The notes under the pieces were generated by a model. It did no database searches, was not told the DNA's origin, and was given only the letters and a program-made list of their open reading frames with translations. Shown here one piece after another: positions 29,110 through 37,863 of a stretch of 64,000 bases of DNA; position 1 is the first letter of the stretch; the number at the start of each line of letters is the position of its first letter. The DNA lies in NCBI GenBank assembly GCA_041398605.1, contig JAWKUK010000004.1, positions 62,001 to 126,000 of the forward strand, in the 5' to 3' direction. The position numbers and the translations under genes were made by a program. This stretch comes from JAWKUK01 sp041398605 (lineage in GTDB: Bacteria > Planctomycetota > UBA1135 > GCA-002686595).

Positions 29110-29146
29110 CAGCGTCGCGCACATCAGACCCGCGCGCCGGCGCCCG
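29110..29146. repeat. Direct repeat copy B (37 bp) overlapping the 3' end of the acyltransferase gene
   Basis: Covers the last codons and stop (complement, 29124) of the gene at 29124-32645 plus 14 bp beyond. It matches 21771-21806 with a single 1-bp length difference. The two copies bracket the ECF sigma/kinase/DinB block in direct orientation. Confidence 0.8.
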
Positions 29147-32100
29147 TGCAGTCGAGCGCCAGCTGGCGCAGGCCGCGCAGGTCCACCTTGCCCGTGCCGA
29201 GCTTCGGGATGCGCTCCACCGCGAAGTAATTCGAGGGCTTCGGCAGGAAGAGGCGCGGCAGGTCCCCGGCGGCGAGCGCGTCCGAGAGCTCGGTCACTGG
29301 GAACGGCAGGTTCGTGTACAGCACGATGAGCTCCTCCCCGCGCGTCGCGTGCTCGATCGACGTGACAGCGACCTCGGGCACCTCCTCGCTCGGCTCGAGC
29401 TCTTCGTCCGCGGTCAAGCCCGCCTTGTGGAACGCGAGCTCCTGCAGCGCCTCCTCGATGCGGCCGTGCGGGACCATCTCCCCGCCCACCTTGCTGAAGC
29501 GCGAGAGGCGGTCGGTGATGCGCAAGAACCCGCGCCGATCGAGCAGCCCGATGTCGCCGGTCGAATACCAGCCGTCGCGCAGGACCTCTGCGGTCTTCTC
29601 AGGCTGCCCGAGGTACCCGCACATCACGTTGGGGCCCTTGACCTCGATCAACCCCTCCTCGCCCTCGCCGCGCGGCGCGCGCGTGTCAGGATCGACGATG
29701 CGCACGGCGACGCCGGGGACGGGGCGCCCGATCGTCCCGGGCTCGTGCAGGCGGTGGCGCGCGGAGGTGCCTTCCGGCGACGGCAGGTTCGCCGACACGA
29801 CCGGCGACAGCTCCGTGCAGCCGTAGCCCTCCATCAGCTCCGAGCCAAAGCGCGCGCGCCACGCGTCCGCGAGGCCTTGGCCGAGCTTCTGCGCGCCCGA
29901 CATCGCGAGGCGCACGTGCGCGAACTGCTCCGGCGCGCAGCGCCGCAAGTAGGCCTGGTAGAACGTCGGCGTCCCGATCGTGATCGTCGCGCGGTGCTTC
30001 TCGCACAGCTCGCCGATCACCTTCGCCTCCAACGGGTTCGCGTGGTACAGCGCGCGCGCCCCCGACAAGAGCGTCGCCCACAGCGTCACCGTGTACCCGA
30101 AGCTGTGGAAGAACGGCAGGATCCCGAGCACCGCGTCGCCCGGGCCGAGCGCCACGACCTGCAGCACGGACTGGGTGTTCGACAAGATGTTTGAGTGCGA
30201 GAGCATCACGCCCTTGGGCGTGCCGGTGCTGCCGCTGGAGAAGATGATCGTCGCGATGCGCTGAGACGCGTCGTCGCCGCGGGGCGCCAAGCGGTCCGCG
30301 AGCCACGCGCCCGGCAGGTACGACAGCAACAGCGCGCGCAGCTTCATCCCCGCGGTGATGTCGCCGCGGATGTCCTCGAGGAAGATCGTGCGCTCCGGCG
30401 GCAGCGGCGACTCGCGCTCGAGCGCCTTCAAGAAGCGCTTGGCCGTGATCACGACGCCGGCGTCCGCGACCTCGCACATGCGCGCCAGGTCCGCGTTCTC
30501 CATCGTGTAGTTCAGGTTGACGCTCGTGCGGTCCTCCAGCGCCAGCGCGATATTCACCAGCGCGCCCCCGGCCCCGGGCGGCAAGAGCACCGCGACGCTC
30601 TGGCCCGCGCCGAGCTTCGGGCGTAGCGCCTTGCGCATGCACAAGGCGCCGATCAGGAGCTTGCGATAGTCGAGCTCTGCCCCTGTCCCGTCGACGAGCG
30701 CGGGCTGCTTCGCATAGGCCCGCGCCTGCCGCACGAAGCGCCAGCCGAGCGACCCGCGCCGCCCGCGGCGCAGCGCGCGCAGGTCCGCGACCTCCTCTTG
30801 GACGCGCTGGCGCGTCGCGAACGCGGTCGTGTCGGGCGGCAGCGGCGCGCCGAGCGCGACATCGACGCGGTACGGCAGCGCGCGCGGCAGCTTTGCTGCG
30901 AGCCGCGACCAGCGCCCCGCGCCAGCGCGCTTGACGCCGGTGTAGCTGAAGAGGCTGCCCCACATCCGATCGAGCGCGACGGGGATGATCGGCACGTCGG
31001 CCGCGCGCGCGATGCGCTCCATCCCGGTCGCGAACGGCATCAGGTGCCCGGAGCGTGTGATGCCGCCCTCGGCGAAGATGCACACAAGGTCGCCGCCCCG
31101 CGCCGCGTCCGCCGCGCGCCCGAGCGCCTCGTCGCGCGCCTCGGCCGAGTCGCCCTCGGCGACGGGGATCGCGTCCATGCGGCGCGCGAACCAGCCGAGG
31201 ACCGGCCGCGCGAAGTAGGGGCGGAACATCAGGAAGCGCACGGGGCGCTTCGTCGCCGCGGCGACGAGCAGCGCATCGACCAACGAGACGTGGTTCGCGA
31301 CGAGCAGCGCGCCGCCGCGCTCCGGGAGGTGCTCGGCGCCGCGCACGCGGATGCGGTACACGGTGTGGACCAGGAGCCACAGGACGAGGCGCAGGCTGTG
31401 GTGCGCGGCGAACTTGAAGGCAGGGATCAACGCGACCAAGAGCAGCACGCCGACGGCGCTCATCATCGAGCGCCCGCCGAGGCCCATGCCCTGCAGCAGC
31501 GCGAAGATCGGCCCCGCCAGGAGGATCCCGACAAAGTCCATCGTCTGCGAGAACCCGAGGACCGCGCCCCGGCGCTCGTCCTTGGGCAGCACCTGCACGA
31601 GCGTGCGGATCGGCAAGGAGCCCATCCCGGACGCGACGCCGAGCAAGAAGAGCATCCCCCGCGCGAGGCCCTCGGACGCGGGGCCGGCGCCCATGACAAA
31701 GAGCGGCACGGCCATGCCGAGGACGCCGAGCGGCACGAGGCCGCCCTCGATGCGGTCGCCCGACACGCGGCCCGCGGTCACCGCCCCGATCGCGATGCCG
31801 AGCACGACGGGGACCATCAGGAGCGACGTGCCGGCCTTGTCGAGGCCCAGGCCGTGCAGCCCGTACTCGTTGACGACGAGCAGCAAGAGCGCGCCGATTA
31901 GGTAGTAGTAGGCGCTGCCGAACACCGCTGCAACGAGCAGGCCGTCGCCCTTCACGGCGCGCCATTGCTGGCGCGCCTCGGAGAGGAAGTTGACCCGGAT
32001 CGCGCGCTCAGGTTGCTTCGGCGCGAGGCGCCGGATCGGCAAGGACGCGAGCCAGCCGAGCGCCGCGAACCCTACGTACGCCGTCCCGGGCACCCACAGC

Positions 32101-32645
32101 GCGTCGCTGTAGTGCTGCGCCAGGAAACCCGCGACGCCGACGCCGATCAGGATCGCGAGCGTCGTCGTCGTCTGGATCAGCGCGTTGGCGCGCGACATGT
32201 CCTTGGCGGGCACGAGCTCGCGGATCGAGCCGTACTTCGAGGGGCCGAAGAGCGCGCTCTGCGCCCCCATCAGGAACACGGTGGCCAGCAGGAGCGCGAA
32301 GTTCTCGAGGTACAGCGCTGCGAACGCTACCCCCATCACCGCGATCTCCAGCACGTTGGCGAGCTTGATGATCGTCGACTTCGAATATTTGTCCGCCAGG
32401 GCGCCCGTCGTCGTGCACAGGAGCACGAAGGGCAACGCGAACAGGAACGCCACGAAGCCCTGGCGGTGGTTGCCGCTGCTGTCGAGGGCGAGGCCGCTCT
32501 CAGCGACCCAGGGGATCGCCTCGCTCGTGGCCGCGGAGACCGTCAGGAGCAGCACGAGCTGCTTGAAGGCGTTGTCGTTGAACGCGCCCAGGAACTGGCT
32601 GACGAGCAGCGCAGCGAACGAGCGGAGTTTGAGGAGTTGGAGCAT
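29124..32645 (-). CDS. Trifunctional MFS transporter / PlsC acyltransferase / acyl-ACP ligase (LplT-Aas-like, 1173 aa)
   Basis: Likely takes up lysophospholipids and re-acylates them. Residues 1-420 form an LplT-like MFS transporter (FAALLVSQFLGAFNDNAFKQ at the start). Residues about 435-640 are a PlsC-type 1-acylglycerol acyltransferase with the NHVSLVD motif (H-x4-D) and FAEGGITRSG. Residues about 650-1173 are an AMP-forming acyl ligase: IIFSSGSTGTPKGVMLSHSN, GYGCTELSPVVSANLP, WYSTGDIGLLDRRGFLRITD, and RFSKVGGEMV. E. coli splits this between LplT and the bifunctional Aas; three-domain fusions are known in other bacteria. The gene is intact, although its 3' end is the sequence duplicated at 21.77 kb. 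Confidence 0.88.
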   Translation of the reverse strand: MLQLLKLRSFAALLVSQFLGAFNDNAFKQLVLLLTVSAATSEAIPWVAESGLALDSSGNHRQGFVAFLFALPFVLLCTTTGALADKYSKSTIIKLANVLEIAVMGVAFAALYLENFALLLATVFLMGAQSALFGPSKYGSIRELVPAKDMSRANALIQTTTTLAILIGVGVAGFLAQHYSDALWVPGTAYVGFAALGWLASLPIRRLAPKQPERAIRVNFLSEARQQWRAVKGDGLLVAAVFGSAYYYLIGALLLLVVNEYGLHGLGLDKAGTSLLMVPVVLGIAIGAVTAGRVSGDRIEGGLVPLGVLGMAVPLFVMGAGPASEGLARGMLFLLGVASGMGSLPIRTLVQVLPKDERRGAVLGFSQTMDFVGILLAGPIFALLQGMGLGGRSMMSAVGVLLLVALIPAFKFAAHHSLRLVLWLLVHTVYRIRVRGAEHLPERGGALLVANHVSLVDALLVAAATKRPVRFLMFRPYFARPVLGWFARRMDAIPVAEGDSAEARDEALGRAADAARGGDLVCIFAEGGITRSGHLMPFATGMERIARAADVPIIPVALDRMWGSLFSYTGVKRAGAGRWSRLAAKLPRALPYRVDVALGAPLPPDTTAFATRQRVQEEVADLRALRRGRRGSLGWRFVRQARAYAKQPALVDGTGAELDYRKLLIGALCMRKALRPKLGAGQSVAVLLPPGAGGALVNIALALEDRTSVNLNYTMENADLARMCEVADAGVVITAKRFLKALERESPLPPERTIFLEDIRGDITAGMKLRALLLSYLPGAWLADRLAPRGDDASQRIATIIFSSGSTGTPKGVMLSHSNILSNTQSVLQVVALGPGDAVLGILPFFHSFGYTVTLWATLLSGARALYHANPLEAKVIGELCEKHRATITIGTPTFYQAYLRRCAPEQFAHVRLAMSGAQKLGQGLADAWRARFGSELMEGYGCTELSPVVSANLPSPEGTSARHRLHEPGTIGRPVPGVAVRIVDPDTRAPRGEGEEGLIEVKGPNVMCGYLGQPEKTAEVLRDGWYSTGDIGLLDRRGFLRITDRLSRFSKVGGEMVPHGRIEEALQELAFHKAGLTADEELEPSEEVPEVAVTSIEHATRGEELIVLYTNLPFPVTELSDALAAGDLPRLFLPKPSNYFAVERIPKLGTGKVDLRGLRQLALDCTGAGARV

Positions 32646-33041
32646 GGGCGGCGCGGCGGTGGCAGAACAACAGGGTAGCTGCCATGTGTTCGCCGCGGCG
32701 ACGGGGTCCTCGCATCCGGAGCTTCGATCGGGTCGATTCGCGGCGCTGATCGATCCGCGGCGCGCTGGGGCCTGTCAGACATGCAGCGAGGCCCACCAGG
32801 GGTGGGCCTCGCTTGGATCGGTGAGCCTGGCGCGGATCCAGGGACTTGCGTAAGCGGCTCCGAGGGAGCGGGCTCCCTTGGGCACGTCGCGTGAATTGGG
32901 TCTCCCTGTCGTTGTCGGGCTCGTCGCTCGAGAGGGTCAGCCGGGTCGCGCCATGGACCGGTCTCGAAATCGGGCCAGAACTTGCGCGCGGCCGACGCGC
33001 GCGGGCCCGGTACCCTCTCCAGGGTGAAGTCCCACCGCACG
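32646..33041. other. Divergent intergenic region with two hairpins
   Basis: About 400 bp between the divergent acyl-ligase and sulfatase genes. A perfect 13-bp inverted repeat (AGCGAGGCCCACC, 32785-32797, with 32801-32813) has a 3-nt loop and looks like a terminator. A 6-bp stem AGGGAG/CTCCCT lies at 32863-32878. No tRNA or ORF with recognisable content was found here. Confidence 0.5.
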
Positions 33042-34592
33042 ATGCACGTCGCGCAGCCCGTAGTCGGCCGCGCCCTCTCTCGCGCCCGCGTGCTCGCCAG
33101 CGCCTGCGCGCTCCTCGTGGCCTGCGCGCTCGTCAGCGCGGCGCGCGCGGCGAGCGCGACCGCCCTCGCGCAGGGACCCGCGCCGGCCGCCGCGCCGCGC
33201 CTGAACGTCCTGTTGGTGATCTCGGACGACCTCACCGCGACGGCCCTGTCGTGCTACGGCAACGAGGTCTGCGAGACGCCGCACATCGACGCGCTGGCGG
33301 CGCGCGGGACGCGCTTCACGCGCGCCTACTGCCAGGGCACCTATTGCGGGCCGTCGCGCGCGGCGCTCTTGTCGGGGTACTACCCGCACGCGACTGGGGT
33401 GCTCGGATACGACAGCCCGCGCAAGGCGATCGGCGAGCGCGCGACGTGGCCGGGCCACTTCAAGGACGCCGGGTACCACACCGCGCGCATCTCGAAGGTC
33501 TTCCACATGGGCGTGCCCGGCGGGATCGAAGCGGGCAGCGACGGCGCGGACGACCCGCGCTCTTGGAGCGAGCGCTACAACAGCCAGGGGCCGGAGTGGC
33601 AGGCGCCCGGCGACGGCGAGACCCTGGAGGGCAACCGAGGCGGCCAGAAGCCGGTCGTCGGCGGGAACACCTTCGTGGTCGTCGAGGCGGACGGCGATGA
33701 CCTGGTCCACTCCGACGGCAAGACCGCGGCCAAGGCCGTCGAGCTCTTGGGCGAGCTCGCGCGCCGCGCGCGAGGGGGCGCGGGCGAGCCCTTCTTCCTC
33801 GCGGTGGGCTTCGTACGTCCGCACGTGCCCTTCGTCGCGCCGCGCGCATACTTCGCGCCGTTCCTGCCCTATTCGAAGCTCGCGCTGCCGAAGAAGCATG
33901 CGAATGACCTGGCCTCGAATTGGAAGGACACGCCCAAGGCAGGCGTGAACTACAAGACGAGCCAGAACATGCAGATGGACGAGCGCCAGCAAAAGAAGGC
34001 GCTCGGCGGGTACTACGCGTGCGTCCGGTTCGTCGATGCGCAGGTCGGCAAGGTCATGGCCGCGCTGCGCGAACAGGGGCTGGAGGAGCAGACGATCGTG
34101 ATCTTCACGAGCGACCACGGCTACCACCTAGGTGAGCACGACTTCTGGGCCAAGGTGAGCCTGCGCGACGAGTCCGCGCAGGTCCCCTTGATCGTGTGTG
34201 TCCCGGGCAAGGCGCCCGCTGTGTGCGAGTCGCTCGTCGAGCTGCAGGACCTCTTCCCGACGACCGCGAGCCTGTGCGGCCTCGAGGTCCCGGCGCGCAT
34301 CCAGGGCCACGACCTCACCGCGCTGCTAGACGACAGCAAGGCGCGTGTGCGCGACATGGCGTTCAGCGTCGCGCCGATGCGCGAGGGGTTCCTGGTGCGC
34401 GAGAAGCGCTGGGCGTACATCCAGTACGGAGAGGACGGCAGCAAAGGCCGCGAGCTCTATGATACGCTGAAGGACCCGCAGCAGTTCACGAACCTCGCGG
34501 GCGACAAGCGCTACGAGAAGGAGGTCGCGCGCCTCTCTGAACGCCTCGCCGAGAAGCTGCGAGAGGTCCGCGACACGGACCTCGCGAAGTAG
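33042..34592 (+). CDS. Secreted sulfatase, iduronate-2-sulfatase-like (516 aa)
   Basis: Type I sulfatase that hydrolyses sulfate esters, probably of polysaccharides. A signal peptide ends near SAARA/ALAQ. Metal-site motif LLVISDDL is followed by NEVCETPHIDALAARGTRF. The formylglycine signature is YCGPSRAALLSG with Cys102, the residue converted by a formylglycine-generating enzyme. FTSDHGYHLGEHDFWAKVSL matches iduronate-2-sulfatase-type enzymes. The ATG at 33042 was chosen; GTG 33024 is an alternative. No functional FGE is encoded in this window. Confidence 0.9.
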   Translation: MHVAQPVVGRALSRARVLASACALLVACALVSAARAASATALAQGPAPAAAPRLNVLLVISDDLTATALSCYGNEVCETPHIDALAARGTRFTRAYCQGTYCGPSRAALLSGYYPHATGVLGYDSPRKAIGERATWPGHFKDAGYHTARISKVFHMGVPGGIEAGSDGADDPRSWSERYNSQGPEWQAPGDGETLEGNRGGQKPVVGGNTFVVVEADGDDLVHSDGKTAAKAVELLGELARRARGGAGEPFFLAVGFVRPHVPFVAPRAYFAPFLPYSKLALPKKHANDLASNWKDTPKAGVNYKTSQNMQMDERQQKKALGGYYACVRFVDAQVGKVMAALREQGLEEQTIVIFTSDHGYHLGEHDFWAKVSLRDESAQVPLIVCVPGKAPAVCESLVELQDLFPTTASLCGLEVPARIQGHDLTALLDDSKARVRDMAFSVAPMREGFLVREKRWAYIQYGEDGSKGRELYDTLKDPQQFTNLAGDKRYEKEVARLSERLAEKLREVRDTDLAK

Positions 34593-34892
34593 GCGCTTCA
34601 ACCGCGTCGTCTACGCAGCAAGTCAGGGACCTGCGTTCCGCCGCGCCTGGGCGCGCCCACGAGCGACCTGCACATGGAACGATGAGTCATCAGGCGGTGC
34701 TCACGCCATGTGCTCCCGATCAACCGCCGCCGTGCAGCCGTCGCACGACGCGACGCGATAACGCATCTTGAGACAGGTTCCGCGCAAATTGGATTGTTTC
34801 GGACATGGATGGAGAGGTCTGTGAAAGACTGAGGTGATGCGATGTAGCCCAACTGTCGGGCTCGTCACTCCACTCCAACCTGCTTAACTGCC
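34593..34892. other. Intergenic region, no gene seen
   Basis: 300 bp upstream of the secreted protein at 34893, somewhat richer in A+T near 34760-34840 than the surroundings. It presumably contains the promoter of that gene, but no clear -35/-10 pair could be assigned. Confidence 0.35.
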
Positions 34893-37058
34893 ATGCACCT
34901 CAAACGCATCCTCTTCTCCGGGGCCATCGCCCTGGCCACCGCCGCCGCTGCCATCGGGCAGACGGCGACGATGCCCCCGCAAACCTCAAGCTTCACCGGG
35001 AACACACGCGGCTATTGGTTCACCTCGCCGGTGGACATGACCATCACCGGCGTCAACGTCCTACAGGGCGTCGGCGGCGCAAACACGGAGCAAAACTTCG
35101 CGGTCGTGCGCTTCGACGGCGCGACACCGCCGCCAGCGTACCCGACGACGACCAACGCCTTCACACAGCTCGCGCTGGGCCAAGACCTGCCCGCGGGTGC
35201 CTTCCAGCCCGTGAGCGCGCGCGTCCTCGCTGGCGATGTCATCGGCATCTACGGCAACACCACTGCGGGCGCCGGCACGACGAACGGCACGAACTCGTAC
35301 GCAGGCGGGAGCCAAGTGCAGACGATGATCGACGGCAACGTCGTCGACCTCTACCGCAGCGGCATGCAGTTCCACCTGGGCAGCGCCACGACCCCCGCGG
35401 GCATGCAGGACCTCTGGTCCGAGCCGAACAGCTTCAACATCACGCGCGTCGAATTCACGTACGAGCTCGACGACGTCGTGATCACAGACTGCCTGCCTGG
35501 CAGCTTCGTCGACATCTCCGCCACGGGCACGCCGCTCGGGCTCACCGACGACGGCGAGGCTGACATCTCGACGACGGTCAGCAACGCGCTGTTCGCCGCT
35601 GGCCTCGCGCGGGTCGGCAGCAACGGCGGCGTCCGCTTCAACGGAGCTGGCACCAACCTCGGCTTCGGGAACGCAGCGATCCCTTCCACCAACGCGTTCA
35701 GCGGTGACCAGACGCTCTTGCCCTTCTGGGACGATGTCAATACGGTCGGCGGTACCATCGGCGACATCTTCTGGGAGGAGATCGGCGGCACCCTGATCGT
35801 CCAGTGGAACAACGTCGGCTTCTTCCAGGACGCGATCAACACGGCCACATGGCAGCTGCAGGTCCACTCCAGCGGCCCGGCCTTCGCACAATTCATCTAT
35901 ACCGACATTGAGGGTCTGCGCGCCGACGGCGGCGCGAGCGCGACGATCGGCTACCAGGGTGGCGCGTCCGCCAGCACGGACGCCCAGTACACGATCGATG
36001 CGCCGCTTGCCGTGCGCAACGGCACGGTCCTCTCCCTCGTCCGCGCTCGCTCGACCGTGTTCACGCCCGACGCTCCGGGCACCTGGGTGGACATCTCCGG
36101 CACCGGCACTCCGCTCAGCCTGACCGACGATGGCGAAGCTGACATCCCGACGACGGTCAGCAATGGCCTCTTCGCGGCAGGCTTCGCACGGGTCGGAAGC
36201 AACGGCGGCGTCCGCTTCGGCGGTGCGGGCCTTGACCTCGGATTCTCGAACGTTGCGATCCCTTCCACCAACGCGTTCAGCGGCGACCAGACGCTCTTGC
36301 CTTTCTGGGACGACGTCAACACCAGCAGCGGCACGATCGGCGAGATCTTCTGGCAAGAGATCGGCGGCACGCTGATCGTCCAATGGAACAACGTTGGCTT
36401 CTACCAGGACGCGGTCAACACCGCCACCTGGCAGCTCCAAGTCCATTCCAGCGGTCCGATCTTCGCGCAGTTCCTTTATCAGGACATCGAGGGCCCGCGC
36501 GCGGCCGGCGGCTCGTCCGCAACGATCGGCTACCAGGGTGGAGCGATCAGCGGCGACGCCCCTTGGAGCTTCAATACGACGAGCGTGAGCAACGGCACGG
36601 TCCTTTCGCTGGTCGCAGCGTCGCGCAAGATCGGCGCGTCGTACTGCAACGCCAACCCGAACTCGACGGGCGTCCCTGGTGAGATCCACCTGAGCGGCAC
36701 GCGCTCGGTCGCGACCAATAACCTGCGCCTGACCGCGACGAACCTGCCGACGAACGCGTTTGGCTACTTCATCGCCTCCACGACGACCGGCTTTGTCGCC
36801 AACGCCGGCGGACAGAACGGCAACCTCTGCCTGAGCGGCACCATCGGCCGGGCGGTCGGCGGCGCGGTCCTGAGCTCGGGCGGCGCAGGCTCGTTCACGA
36901 TCCTGGCGAACCTGGCTTCGATCCCGCAGCCCGGCGGCCCGAACGTTGCGGCGATGGCGGGCGAGTCCTGGAACTTCCAGTGCTGGCACCGCGACTCGGT
37001 CGGCGGCGTCGCCAACTCGAACCTGACGAACGCGGTTCAGGTCGTGTTCATCCCCTGA
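34893..37058 (+). CDS. Secreted protein with duplicated 193-residue module and C-terminal shared domain (721 aa)
   Basis: The signal peptide ends near AAAAIGQ. Residues 25-200 are a beta-rich domain (GYWFTSPVDMTITGVNVLQG). Two near-identical modules follow, offset by exactly 193 codons (35508 and 36087). Each has TPLxLTDDGEADI, VGSNGGVRF, IPSTNAFSGDQTLLPFWDDV, GTLIVQWNNVGF and SATIGYQGG. The content (WDDVNT...IFWEEIGGTLIVQWNNV) resembles nidogen-like extracellular modules. The last 138 residues (36642-37055) are the shared domain: PNSTG, LPTNAFGYFIAS, LCLSGTIGR, ESWNFQCWHRDSVGG and SNLTNAVQVVF. Probably exported to the cell surface. Confidence 0.85.
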   Translation: MHLKRILFSGAIALATAAAAIGQTATMPPQTSSFTGNTRGYWFTSPVDMTITGVNVLQGVGGANTEQNFAVVRFDGATPPPAYPTTTNAFTQLALGQDLPAGAFQPVSARVLAGDVIGIYGNTTAGAGTTNGTNSYAGGSQVQTMIDGNVVDLYRSGMQFHLGSATTPAGMQDLWSEPNSFNITRVEFTYELDDVVITDCLPGSFVDISATGTPLGLTDDGEADISTTVSNALFAAGLARVGSNGGVRFNGAGTNLGFGNAAIPSTNAFSGDQTLLPFWDDVNTVGGTIGDIFWEEIGGTLIVQWNNVGFFQDAINTATWQLQVHSSGPAFAQFIYTDIEGLRADGGASATIGYQGGASASTDAQYTIDAPLAVRNGTVLSLVRARSTVFTPDAPGTWVDISGTGTPLSLTDDGEADIPTTVSNGLFAAGFARVGSNGGVRFGGAGLDLGFSNVAIPSTNAFSGDQTLLPFWDDVNTSSGTIGEIFWQEIGGTLIVQWNNVGFYQDAVNTATWQLQVHSSGPIFAQFLYQDIEGPRAAGGSSATIGYQGGAISGDAPWSFNTTSVSNGTVLSLVAASRKIGASYCNANPNSTGVPGEIHLSGTRSVATNNLRLTATNLPTNAFGYFIASTTTGFVANAGGQNGNLCLSGTIGRAVGGAVLSSGGAGSFTILANLASIPQPGGPNVAAMAGESWNFQCWHRDSVGGVANSNLTNAVQVVFIP
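35508..36624 (+). repeat. Internal tandem duplication, 579-bp offset
   Basis: Two in-frame copies (35508-36086 and 36087-about 36624) within the secreted protein gene. Long identical nucleotide runs, for example around ATCCCTTCCACCAACGCGTT in both copies, indicate a recent or homogenised duplication. Confidence 0.85.
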
Positions 37059-37148
37059 TCCAGGGCCGAGCGCCGCGGTGGCACGAGCGACCTCGCTCGC
37101 GTCTTGTGAGTCAAGCGCTCGCAACACGAACCCCGCGCCGCCAGCTTG

Positions 37149-37185
37149 GAGCGAGCCCCCCGCGGAGAACGCGGGGGGCTCGCTC
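37149..37185 (+). terminator. Strong hairpin terminator
   Basis: Perfect 15-bp inverted repeat (GAGCGAGCCCCCCGC, 37149-37163, with 37171-37185) around a 7-nt loop GGAGAAC, about 90 bp after the stop at 37058 and before the globin gene. Confidence 0.7.
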
Positions 37186-37333
37186 TAGGTCCGACTTGCA
37201 CGCGGTCCGGAGGCCAGCTTCAACGCGACGGTCGGCGCCCCAATGCGATCTCTGCCTCCGGGCCGCTGTGCCAACCCGGGAGACGCCCCGCGCGCGATCA
37301 AGGCCGGGACCCGCGCGTGACGATCATCAGCGT

Positions 37334-37768
37334 GTGAACGTCTACGACTCGCTTCCGAATCCGCGCATCGTGTTCGCCGTGAATGAGCACTTCTACGAGC
37401 TCGTCTACGCACACCCGTGGCTGTCGAAGTTCTTCGCGGCGGTCGAGCAGGACTTCATCACCAGCCAGCAGACGGACTTCATCATCGGCGCGATCGGCGG
37501 CCCGAAGCGCTTCAACGGCCGCGGACCGGCAGAGGCCCATCCGCACATGATGATCACGGACGAGCTGTACGACCTGCGGCGCGCGCTGCTCGAGGCGAGC
37601 TTCGACGCGGTCCGCGCGCCCGAGCAGCTCCGGGTCGCGTGGCTGCGGATCGACGAGGCCTTCCGCGGCGCGATCGTGAAGCGTGAGCTCGCGGAGTGCC
37701 GCGGCCGCTGGCGCACCGACGCGGTCCTTGACTTTCCGCCGGACGACGGCGTCCGGCGCGCGTCCTGA
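37334..37768 (+). CDS. Truncated hemoglobin-like globin (144 aa)
   Basis: Bacterial 2-on-2 globin of the YjbI/GlbN family. A GTG at 37334 gives a family-length protein; no in-frame ATG is near. Motifs include VNEHFYELVYAHPWLSKFF (helices A-B), QQTDFIIGAIGGPKRFNG (E-helix and GGP turn), and AEAHPHMMITDELYDLRRAL with the expected proximal His region (AHPHM). It presumably binds haem for O2 or NO chemistry in the cytoplasm. Single gene after the terminator at 37149. Confidence 0.8.
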   Translation: MNVYDSLPNPRIVFAVNEHFYELVYAHPWLSKFFAAVEQDFITSQQTDFIIGAIGGPKRFNGRGPAEAHPHMMITDELYDLRRALLEASFDAVRAPEQLRVAWLRIDEAFRGAIVKRELAECRGRWRTDAVLDFPPDDGVRRAS

Positions 37769-37863
37769 GGGCCGCGGCGCAGCCGAGCACGCGGCCGACG
37801 CGGTCGACGTGCGCGGCCACTCGGCGGCCCCGGCGCTGCATCGCCCGCTGACTCCGGGCGACC

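Noticed and set aside
32646..33041. tRNA or other structured RNA gene as an integration target
   Set aside because: No cloverleaf or T-loop sequence could be built; only simple hairpins are present.
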